Assembly (NCBI RefSeq): GCF_014698505.1 | Contig: NZ_JACJTD010000027.1 | Location: 46,962 to 110,961, forward strand | Direction: 5' to 3' | DNA length: 64,000 bases | Origin: Nostoc foliaceum FACHB-393 | GTDB taxonomy: Bacteria; Cyanobacteriota; Cyanobacteriia; Cyanobacteriales; Nostocaceae | In this document: positions 53,701 to 61,130 of the stretch, piece after piece | How the letters are laid out: the number at the start of each line of letters is the position of its first letter | Numbering within the stretch: position 1 is the stretch's first letter | Program-made: the position numbers and the translations under genes | The notes under the pieces: model-generated | Told to the model about the DNA's origin: nothing | Seen by the model: only the letters and a program-made list of their open reading frames with translations | Database searches by the model: none

Positions 53701-56100
53701 ACGCAAATCTTCGTATAGCCGATATTCAATTAAATTGCTAAAAGCTTCTTCATTCTTGCGTTTACCAAAGCCAAATTCTGCGGCTTCGATTGCATAATCT
53801 GCTTGAGATAAAGCCATCTGTTTGACAACTTCCGCCGCCAGTGCTTTGTGAGTTAACTTTTCATTTTCTTGAATAGCACTATTCAAAGCTGCTCGTAAGA
53901 AACTGGTTTGGACAAAATCATTGAAATGTCCTGCCTGTAATGAAGCATCTTGACGGTTATCAGTAAAGCTGAGGATTTTTGCGGCTTTGGCTTTCTCGCC
54001 AGTGAAAACTTGCTTGAGGCGACTGACGGTAGAAAGACAAAGTAGAGTTGTTGCGGTACTACGTCCTTCGCTACTTAGACGAGAGAGTTTAGTAAATTCG
54101 TTTTTCTTTTGGTCGTACAATACACCACAGTGGAGACAGGTAAGAAAGGGTTTAGGAATAAACCAACAGGTAGTTCCCTGTAATACAGAGTTTATGACTT
54201 TACCGTTGGGTAAAACTTGCAGTTTGTGGGGAATAAAAGGTGCATATTTTTTTTCGGGAATACGCCCTTGCCTTTTAGTTTCTTTAAACCATGAGTCGGG
54301 AAGTCTCTCTTCGTCTTCTTTATCCCAAAGTCCGGGTTCATCAAGGGTTAGGTAGCCTTCTTTGATATCTTCATTGTCAAGACTATCTAAGGCTGTAGGT
54401 AATTGGGGCAGTACAATGTCTTTTTCAGAATCGTAGCGTACCACATAATAATCCTGTCCGCATTCCCGACAAAAGACGAGGGGATAAAGCAGGCGGTTTT
54501 CGGTGGTTGTGTACTGGCCTTCTAGGGTGAGAAGTCGTTTGTCTCGATTTTCAATCGTGGCGTAAACACTACCGCCTTGGGAAATAAACTGATGCAGGCG
54601 GAATGCCAATCCCTTTGTTTTGCTTCCCCAAAGAAATATCTGTTTGAGGATATTTAAGCAAGTTTGCTCGTTGAGTTGGGTTTCATTTGCGAGTTGATTT
54701 GCACCTGTTTCTAGGGTGATGGGTGTGCGGCGGACGAGATGTCCTTGTTTGTCTTCTAAACCAAAGTTCATCTCTACCCAGTGGCTAAGGGAATGCTGTT
54801 TAAAAGCGTCTAAGGTTTGTTCGGACTTTGGGGGTAAACCTTGAATAATGCTTTCCTGCAATTTTTCGGTGGTGGGTGCAGCACTTTTGATAGAACGTTC
54901 TAAAGTTTCATCGATGACGTTGCTGGGTTGAATTTCTACGCCGAATAATTTACTAGCAACATCTGCGACTACCTGACGGCGTTGCTGGCGGGAACCTTCG
55001 GAAGACATGGTGGCGCTAGTGCCAATACACAGAAGTTTCTGGCCGCAGCGTTGCCGAAGTTTGCGAATTAAGATGGCGACATCTGCACCTTGCCGTCCTC
55101 TGTAAGTATGCAGTTCATCTAGTATGAGAAATTTTAAATCGGGGGATGCTACTAATTTATCTTCGTGAGTGCGAGACAGCATTAACTCTAGCATCACGTA
55201 ATTTGTGAGCAAGATTTGGGGCGGGTTGTTTTGAATTTCGGTTTTCTTCTCTAGTTTTTCTTGCCCAGTGTACTTTTCAACGCGAATATGGGTGTTAGGG
55301 ACTTGTTTGAGAAATTTTCTTAATTCTTCTTCCTGAGAATTAATTAGGGCATTCATGGGATAAACCAAAATAGCCCTAACTCCTTTGATTTCAGGATGGT
55401 GTAGCAAATCATCAATGATGGGGACAACATAAGTTAGGCTTTTACCGGAACCCGTTCCTGTGGTGACAACGTAGGGTTCTTGACGTTGTGCTGTTTCAAA
55501 GGCTTCTTTTTGGTGGTAGTGGAAGGTAAAAGGTTTACCATCTTGTGAGAAGTAGCGTGTACAGTCTGGATGGAGAAGACGTTGCTGTACTAATGTAGTG
55601 ACTGATGCGCCAGGACGATATTTAGGGTTAAGTTGCACTAAAGGGTCAGTCCAGAGTTGACCTTTTTCTAACTCGTTATCGACAAATGCTTTTACTTTTT
55701 CGTCGCGGATTTTGAGGAAGCTTTCAATATAGCGGCGGTAGTCGCCAATTACTTCGTTGCGGAAATTAAATATATCAAGGAACTGAGAATTGGTGAGAGA
55801 GGATGAACTACTGTTTACTGGTACTTGAGGATTTGTTCGATCTAAGCGTTGGTCAATCGATTCTTGAAGTTGGTAATTAAAGCTTTGAGTAATAGTAGAA
55901 AAATCGAAGATTTCTGCAATTTCTTGTATATCCCAATTTTGAGGAATACTTGTAAATAACAAAGTTAATTGTTCTGGCGTAACAGCTATTATTCCTGTAC
56001 AATCTAGGAATGCTAATTTTTGACTTAATAAATTGCTAATAGGTAAAATTCCATTCTCATGCTGCTGTAATAATTCCTGTAGTTTTATAGTAATTTTCAT
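50764..56100 (-). CDS. Giant helicase with DUF1998 and C-terminal nuclease-like domain (DruE-like), 1778 aa
   Basis: The SF2 helicase core starts near 195: VVTTGTGSGKSLTYV (Walker A, K220), LVYPMNAL, LILDELHTYRGRQGADV (DELH at 328-331) and GTSATMSSEG. Two Cys clusters (CRECG; CLHCGVLY) precede the second helicase domain (METLGIDISDLSVVHLRN-like, with YAQRSGRAGRSG about 1090-1115). CFKCGYFHEG and CENCG form a further zinc site. A DUF1998 domain follows (TEGGAGVLSQLL, CVQACYECLLSY). The last 90 residues (KPDFLYKENCIAVFCDG, with RHDEDW) look like a Vsr/DUF559 nuclease. Size and domains recall Druantia DruE or a DrmA-DrmB fusion. Intact. Confidence 0.85.
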   Translation of the reverse strand: MKITIKLQELLQQHENGILPISNLLSQKLAFLDCTGIIAVTPEQLTLLFTSIPQNWDIQEIAEIFDFSTITQSFNYQLQESIDQRLDRTNPQVPVNSSSSSLTNSQFLDIFNFRNEVIGDYRRYIESFLKIRDEKVKAFVDNELEKGQLWTDPLVQLNPKYRPGASVTTLVQQRLLHPDCTRYFSQDGKPFTFHYHQKEAFETAQRQEPYVVTTGTGSGKSLTYVVPIIDDLLHHPEIKGVRAILVYPMNALINSQEEELRKFLKQVPNTHIRVEKYTGQEKLEKKTEIQNNPPQILLTNYVMLELMLSRTHEDKLVASPDLKFLILDELHTYRGRQGADVAILIRKLRQRCGQKLLCIGTSATMSSEGSRQQRRQVVADVASKLFGVEIQPSNVIDETLERSIKSAAPTTEKLQESIIQGLPPKSEQTLDAFKQHSLSHWVEMNFGLEDKQGHLVRRTPITLETGANQLANETQLNEQTCLNILKQIFLWGSKTKGLAFRLHQFISQGGSVYATIENRDKRLLTLEGQYTTTENRLLYPLVFCRECGQDYYVVRYDSEKDIVLPQLPTALDSLDNEDIKEGYLTLDEPGLWDKEDEERLPDSWFKETKRQGRIPEKKYAPFIPHKLQVLPNGKVINSVLQGTTCWFIPKPFLTCLHCGVLYDQKKNEFTKLSRLSSEGRSTATTLLCLSTVSRLKQVFTGEKAKAAKILSFTDNRQDASLQAGHFNDFVQTSFLRAALNSAIQENEKLTHKALAAEVVKQMALSQADYAIEAAEFGFGKRKNEEAFSNLIEYRLYEDLRRGWRIVQPNLEQCGLLTIEYAELLATCENTQLWQKYRHPILLQASPSQRYFVVKTFLDHLRKKLVIDAKILQREGTEQLKKEVSQALKDPWTIDNFEYLHEASWASLSPTEKKGKSRRNTIRLTFRGEIGRFLRSNRAWNWLQKPLPESDYNQLINALVNALADAGYLYKKEEEVQLKINSMVWVASKLSEIPPDPLTSRRLQGSDRNTSVNQFFQDFYQTNAHQIKALEGREHTGQVKNENRQKREDAFRHGKLATLFCSPTMELGIDISDLSVVHLRNVPPSPANYAQRSGRAGRSGQEALVITYASIGSGHDQYFFKRQSQMVAGVVAPPKLELANQDLIKSHVYSIWLAHTGLYLENSMNQILELDSPDCPLKEDVTQKIKMSQEKLAKCLAATKLILSDTFCQNDLNKTSWYSENWLHFTLENADNAFDQACDRWRRLYKDAVEQLEKARESTSRYTRGYATQEERDIAKAQEKEALRQIDLLVGQVQGKSNNQFEFYPYRYFAAEGFLPGFNFPRLPVRAFIPTEESGEFISRLRSVALREFAPGNVIYYEGSKFMVAKTKIPVGGADYQRVNVCFKCGYFHEGATSNRDTCENCGAKLVDNNNNKALLTRLLSMETAIAWRRERITCDEEERLKYGYNITTHFRYDQQKCQSATVQTADGTELLRLTYGATADIWHINRGLNKKKSEERGFKLDIKTGTWGDAKNDLAKDSIHADVNLMVKNTCNILVVEPLSVPTDEREAFIATLQYVLETAIQAVYKLEADELDSERLGDGKYLLFWEATEGGAGVLSQLLEKPNAFQKIADAALDICHFKEPKDSCVQACYECLLSYRNQFDHALINRHLIKPLLDELQKSTVQIEGICRDEQYQQLLQQTDPNSEFERVVLHEIYHRGYKLPDTAQELIPESNCKPDFLYKENCIAVFCDGSVHDSLEKRKQDQIERDNLKHNTSYHILTLRHDEDWRRELTKLASL

Positions 56101-56120
56101 AAAATTTAATTCTAGATTTT

Positions 56121-56162
56121 AGTAGATAGGGTGCATTAGTTCGTTAACGCACCCTATCTACT
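56121..56162. terminator. 14-bp perfect hairpin upstream of the DruE-like gene
   Basis: AGTAGATAGGGTGC pairs with GCACCCTATCTACT across a 14-base loop. It is between the Rpn fragment and the helicase start. It may terminate the upstream transcript or be a dispersed hairpin repeat. Confidence 0.55.
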
Positions 56163-56211
56163 ATATTTCCCGTTATAGACACGAGAAATAACAAAATACG
56201 TGTTGATATTT

Positions 56212-56394
56212 TTACATCTCTTCTAAAACTTTTCTTACTTCCTCCATATCTAGTTCTAAACGTTCAGCAATTTCTTGAACAGTTAACCCTAGTTCCAGCA
56301 AAATTGGTATCATTTTCAATTTGATTTCTAGTTTTCCTTCTTCTTTTGCTTCTTGATAAACTCTAGTTTCTTTAAGTATGTTTAAGTTCAGCAT
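56212..56394 (-). pseudogene. C-terminal fragment of a second Rpn-family gene
   Basis: The 60 codons start at ATG within MLNLNILKETRVYQEAK and match the C-terminal 60 residues of the intact gene at 56434 (same LNILKETRVYQEAK stretch, then related DUF4351-like helices: LTVQEIAERLELD). The N-terminal nuclease domain is missing. It is the residue of a tandem duplication, followed by the hairpin. Confidence 0.75.
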
Positions 56395-56433
56395 GGTTTC
56401 TCTGTACTCCAGAGTAAATCATCTAATTTAAGA

Positions 56434-57225
56434 CTACTCTCCCAAAGCTTGTCTAATGGTGTCATTATCCAATTCTAATAACTCTGCTATCTCCTGAACA
56501 CTGAGTCCCCTTTGCACCAGCTTTGGCAAAATTTTTAACTTAGCTTTTAGTTCACCTTCTTCTTCACCTTCTGCTTTTGCTTCTTGATAAACTCTAGTTT
56601 CTTTAAGTATGTTTAAGTTCAACATGGTTTCTATCTCCTCGCGGCTTAAGTTAGGAAACTTGTAGACTACGATTGTCTCTATAAATTCTAAAACTTTTCT
56701 TTGAATAAGAGTGTCTGTCAATTCCTCTTTAGCTTTGTCAATTAGGTTTTTGGCCAATTCTCCGGCTTTATTTTGACTCTCTATAACCAAGCGTACAATT
56801 CCTATTCCCAGAGAATCATCTGGTGCGTCGTCAAGTTCATCTAGGTAAAAGCGACGTAGATGAGGTTCTAGCAAGGAACGATAACGTTGGGGATAGCTAC
56901 GTTCATTGCTGCGTTTGTCATAGATAACTATTGCAAACCAGTCAGGGTTAGGTGGCTGATATTGTGTAAAGTAAAGAAAAATACTTGTAAATAGTCGGTC
57001 ATAAAATTCTTCATCTTTGTAAAACTGAATCTCTACAAAGTACAGTGGTTGATTAGGAAATTCTTTTAATGGAGAAAATAATCCATCTAATCGGAAGCTT
57101 GTTTGTTTAATTTCTGGTGCGGTAAACTCGTAACTATTGGTGCTAATATCTGGTTTACCAATGATTTCAAAGAAGATGTTAGGAAATTCTTTCAATATTT
57201 CATAGAAAATTGCATCTGTTTTCAT
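56434..57225 (-). CDS. Rpn-family PD-(D/E)xK nuclease / DUF2887 protein, 263 aa
   Basis: The protein has the Rpn pattern: MKTDAIFYEILKEFPNIFFE, FRLDGLFSP with the active-site Asp, LYFVEIQFYKDEEFYDRLF (E-x-Q motif), and YLDELDDAPDDSLGIGIVRL. A Glu/Gly-rich hinge (AEGEEEGELKAKLK) leads to a helical C-terminus. It resembles the gene at 24.65 kb. It lies between the methyltransferase and helicase genes of the defence set, all on the minus strand. The start ATG follows an AATTCGTAATT repeat that fills the gap after the methyltransferase stop. Confidence 0.85.
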   Translation of the reverse strand: MKTDAIFYEILKEFPNIFFEIIGKPDISTNSYEFTAPEIKQTSFRLDGLFSPLKEFPNQPLYFVEIQFYKDEEFYDRLFTSIFLYFTQYQPPNPDWFAIVIYDKRSNERSYPQRYRSLLEPHLRRFYLDELDDAPDDSLGIGIVRLVIESQNKAGELAKNLIDKAKEELTDTLIQRKVLEFIETIVVYKFPNLSREEIETMLNLNILKETRVYQEAKAEGEEEGELKAKLKILPKLVQRGLSVQEIAELLELDNDTIRQALGE

Positions 57226-57241
57226 AATTACGAATTACGAA

Positions 57242-60200
57242 TTATTTAAACATTCTATCCCATGCTTCCAGCACTAACCTTTGTGTGCGATATTCACCAA
57301 ATTGTTTAATTTCGTTATTCTTCAAAACGCGGAATGTTTCGCTGGGGAAGTCTGCGCCGTAGACATCAGCAGGGTCTAGAATATATCGCAGTTCATCACG
57401 GGTGAGTCCGTAGAGTTTCGCGTAATATGCGTCTAATTCTGCTCTTAATAATGCGCGTCTGTTGGGGTTCCAAATGAAGGGTTCGCCGTTGTATCCCATA
57501 TCTTTGGCGAAGGGTTGCATATCCCAGGCGGTGTAGACTAATTCGAGTACGCGATCGCTAATAAATTTGATATCTTCTGGGGTGTATAATTCTGGGGGAA
57601 GAACAGGGAGTTGTTTGAGAATATAAAAAGCTAGATGAGTACCACCAACTTTCTGTTTAGCTACAAAATCAAAAACTAAACTATTGAAGTTACCTATTAA
57701 ACATAAAACCTTGTGAGAATTATTAGATTTTATAAATAAAATATGTGCAGGGTTAGCAGTAGCAATTTTAGGTAATATTGTAAAAATAGCAGTACGTTCA
57801 TTTCTCGAATCTGTTATATCACGAACAGCTATTAACCATTCTTTATCCCATTTATTTGCTAAACGATTTTCAACTTCTCTATGATTTACCCAATAACGAG
57901 GTGTTACAAAAGTATTAACATTAGTTTTATCTATATCGGTTAAGTTTCTTACTTCTCCATTATCATAGGTTGCCCACCGATGATCAAAATGATAAAACAT
58001 CTTAGCTTCATAAAGCGGAAATAAGTCATCACCGACTTCATACTTGAATAAATCACAATCATTTGCCATATCAAACATTCGCATAAATGAAATACTCCAA
58101 GGATTGCTTTTTGTGAACTCATTTTCTAAAACCGGAGCATTTTGATAGATTTTTTTAGTAATTTCCGCATCAGTAAGACTCCTGAAAATCGGGCAATTAC
58201 CTGTATTGGGATTAAACAATAATATATCTTTTAAAGAAAGATTAAATACTTGCCTGTTATCTTTCAAATCTTTTATTTTAGTTAGCATAAAAGAAAAAGA
58301 AATATTTTGCTTATAACTATTAGATATGGTTAATAAACAAAATTTAGTTTTTGTGTGCAAAGCAGTAAATAAATGTTCTCTATTTTCAAAATCATACAGG
58401 CTTGCTAAAGCTTGTTTCTGTGTCAAATCTCCAAAAAACTTTTTACAAGTGTCATCAGTTGCAATTCCGGTAGGAACAATTATCCCAACTCTTCCATCAG
58501 ATGAAATCAATGTTCTCGTAGTCTCAGCAAATACAGCGTAAGTATTAATGTCTCCCACCGCAGTTAAAGGAAATCTACCTGACTCTCGAATAAATTTCCC
58601 TTGTGCCTCAGCATCATGCTTTGCTTCTTCAAAAGCTTGTGCTAATTCAGGATTTTTCTTGGGTAATTCCTTAATCAACTTCTCCCGCGCCGCCTTATTT
58701 ACAGCGTTAGCAATTTCCGCACTTTGAGAGGCAAAAAATTCTTTCTCTTGTAACTTAATTCTTTCCCAAGGTGGATTGCCCAACACACAATTAAATCCGC
58801 CTTGTTCAAACACTTCTGGGAATTCTAAACACCAGTGAAAAAATTGCTTTTCTTCAGCCAAATTATTTGCTGCATCTACAACCTTTTGCGTTGATACATT
58901 CCCTTTTAATAGCTGAGATAAAGCCGCCGTAGTTGGTAATAACTGTAAATTCTCTTCAGTTAATAGCATAAAAAATGCCGCAGTCCACAAATTACACGCT
59001 GAATAGTCTTGCCACCAACCCGGACTTTTACGACTTTGCTGATACTGCGCCTGCTTGTCTTTTACTTGTTGAGGTGAAGTTTCAGGAATTTCTCCTAACT
59101 CTCGAAAACTTTCAATATATTGTGTACGTTTCAGTTCTAAATTATTAAATATTGATAATTGTCCTTGTAAATCTGTCTCACGTTGATTTTTATTTTCCTT
59201 CTTGCGACGGCTTGCTAAAGCCTTATCATCACCTGTTACTGGCTTAAATGCTTCATCTGGTATTCCTTCATCTAAACAACTCAAATCCATCACTCCCACA
59301 AGGGAATTACCGCACTTAATCCTATGATCTAAAAAGTTAAGAGGTAAGCCGCGAGAAAAACCTTCAATCCATAATGCTACTTTACACAAATCAATAGCCA
59401 AGGGATTAATATCTACCCCATAAATGCAATTTTGGATAACATCTCGAATCGCTAACTTTAAAGGTTCACTGCCTGGTTCAGGTTCACCAGTACGAATTTT
59501 AGCTAGTTCCTTTCCTAACCGACGTGCTGCGGCTAAGAGGAAATGACCAAAACCACAGGCAGGATCTACAATTTTGAGGTCAAGAAGTACTTTTTCTAAT
59601 TCGTAATTATTTTCTGCGTTCCGAAGCTTTTCTTCAATTACAGGTTCTAAGGCTGTTTTTATCAGTTGTCCTACTAGCTGCGGTGGCGTATAGTAAGAGC
59701 CTGTAGTTTTCCTCTCACTACCAAATACTAATTTGAATTCGTAATTTTTAGGAGATATTTCTGGGTGAAAATCAAGCAGACTTTCATATACGCTACCTAA
59801 TTCTTCCACATCTAAGGCAGCATAATTTACCCGTCGTAATTGCCCCTTATCTTGATATAATGATAACTCCCGAATTGCTACTAGCAAGTCGTGATTATCA
59901 ATAGCACAATCATCTAAAGCTGGTAGAGTAGACGAACCAAATAAATCGCCATTTAATGGTGATAATCCTAAATATTTTCCCCGCCAATTTTCATCAAATA
60001 GCAAAAATGTAACCCACAAACCCTGCCATAAATCTTCAAAGCCTTCCCGCCGCCAATGGGGACGCTCGGCTAACTCTCGCAGGCGCTCAATGCTGTAATA
60101 TTCTCGGTAGATTCGCGCTTTCTCGACATCTTCACCAATTATTAATAAATTACGGGACTCTGCCACCATCAAAAACAGCAGGCGATAAATCAGTCGCAAC

Positions 60201-61066
60201 AGTTGGCGATAATATCCGATATCTGTTAATTCTTTACCAGCAGCAAGCTTCTGCCGCAAGTTTTCATTACTGGGATGTTGTAGAAAACCTGTGCCTAACT
60301 GTATTAGTGCTTTTTCTACCCCATCTCGGAGTCTGTCGCGTACCCGTCCGCCCTGTTGCAGTGCCTCTTGGTGGTAATATTCCAGCAAGCACTTATCGGC
60401 ATCATCCATACCTTCAGGCAAGCGGGAACGGTGAAATAACCGATAAAATAGCCCAAATTCGGCAAAGTTCTCACCGTTGAGAATCTGTTCTAAGTCAAAT
60501 TCAACGTAGGTAAGACGAGTCATCAAGGAAGAGTCGCGCAGTAACCGCCAGCGAAAACCATTAGTTGCGATCGCCCACAGATGTTCCGTCTTGTTAAGAT
60601 ACTCCTGCACCAGTGCGTGTGCTGATAACCTGGGTGTGCCACTGGGAGGACGATGATCTACCTTGATTCGACAACCAATAATGTGGATAGGTGGCTTGTT
60701 TTCGCCTAATTCCGCACGATGAGAAATCGCATAGGTTTGTCCCTCCACTACTTCGGCTTTAGCAGTGTAAACAGGGTTATATCCGAGACTTCGTAGCAAG
60801 GGAACTACCCACAGTTCGCGGGTGACGCTGGTAGCGGTATCATCTGCATCTAACCTGTCTAATTGCCGTTGAAATGCAGCCCAATAAGCTTTAGCATCAC
60901 CCCAAGCGATCGCAATTTCATCTGCTAGCTTGTCAGTTTTCGTAAAACCAAAATCCTCTGGTGCTTGCCCTTTGATATTACCTGCCAACAATTCGGCAGT
61001 TATATCTGCTGCTAGCAAATTCCCTTCAATCTGAACGCCTGCTAAAGTAATCCTTGTTACACTCAT
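57242..61066 (-). CDS. Eco57I/PglX-like N6-adenine DNA methyltransferase (DrmMI-like), 1274 aa
   Basis: A large modification enzyme with TGSYYTPPQLV (455-465), SAM motif I VDPACGFGHFLLAAARRLG (500-518) and the catalytic NPPW at 764-767. The N-terminal 440 residues resemble PglX/type IIG enzymes; the C-terminal 300 hold a target-recognition region. I see no N-terminal nuclease motif, so it is probably methylase only. Its neighbours, a SNF2 helicase upstream and a DUF1998 helicase downstream, match the class 1 DISARM gene set (drmD, drmMI, drmA/B). Methylation would mark self DNA. Stop TAA at 57242 abuts a tandem AATTCGTAATT repeat. Confidence 0.88.
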   Translation of the reverse strand: MSVTRITLAGVQIEGNLLAADITAELLAGNIKGQAPEDFGFTKTDKLADEIAIAWGDAKAYWAAFQRQLDRLDADDTATSVTRELWVVPLLRSLGYNPVYTAKAEVVEGQTYAISHRAELGENKPPIHIIGCRIKVDHRPPSGTPRLSAHALVQEYLNKTEHLWAIATNGFRWRLLRDSSLMTRLTYVEFDLEQILNGENFAEFGLFYRLFHRSRLPEGMDDADKCLLEYYHQEALQQGGRVRDRLRDGVEKALIQLGTGFLQHPSNENLRQKLAAGKELTDIGYYRQLLRLIYRLLFLMVAESRNLLIIGEDVEKARIYREYYSIERLRELAERPHWRREGFEDLWQGLWVTFLLFDENWRGKYLGLSPLNGDLFGSSTLPALDDCAIDNHDLLVAIRELSLYQDKGQLRRVNYAALDVEELGSVYESLLDFHPEISPKNYEFKLVFGSERKTTGSYYTPPQLVGQLIKTALEPVIEEKLRNAENNYELEKVLLDLKIVDPACGFGHFLLAAARRLGKELAKIRTGEPEPGSEPLKLAIRDVIQNCIYGVDINPLAIDLCKVALWIEGFSRGLPLNFLDHRIKCGNSLVGVMDLSCLDEGIPDEAFKPVTGDDKALASRRKKENKNQRETDLQGQLSIFNNLELKRTQYIESFRELGEIPETSPQQVKDKQAQYQQSRKSPGWWQDYSACNLWTAAFFMLLTEENLQLLPTTAALSQLLKGNVSTQKVVDAANNLAEEKQFFHWCLEFPEVFEQGGFNCVLGNPPWERIKLQEKEFFASQSAEIANAVNKAAREKLIKELPKKNPELAQAFEEAKHDAEAQGKFIRESGRFPLTAVGDINTYAVFAETTRTLISSDGRVGIIVPTGIATDDTCKKFFGDLTQKQALASLYDFENREHLFTALHTKTKFCLLTISNSYKQNISFSFMLTKIKDLKDNRQVFNLSLKDILLFNPNTGNCPIFRSLTDAEITKKIYQNAPVLENEFTKSNPWSISFMRMFDMANDCDLFKYEVGDDLFPLYEAKMFYHFDHRWATYDNGEVRNLTDIDKTNVNTFVTPRYWVNHREVENRLANKWDKEWLIAVRDITDSRNERTAIFTILPKIATANPAHILFIKSNNSHKVLCLIGNFNSLVFDFVAKQKVGGTHLAFYILKQLPVLPPELYTPEDIKFISDRVLELVYTAWDMQPFAKDMGYNGEPFIWNPNRRALLRAELDAYYAKLYGLTRDELRYILDPADVYGADFPSETFRVLKNNEIKQFGEYRTQRLVLEAWDRMFK

Positions 61067-61130
61067 CTTTGACGCACCTAATATTAAAAATTGTCTAAAA
61101 AATTACGTAGCTTGCTTCCCCGAAGGGGTA

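Noticed and set aside
53987..54355. 122-codon plus-strand ORF inside the giant helicase
   Set aside because: Antisense shadow of a clearly conserved coding sequence.
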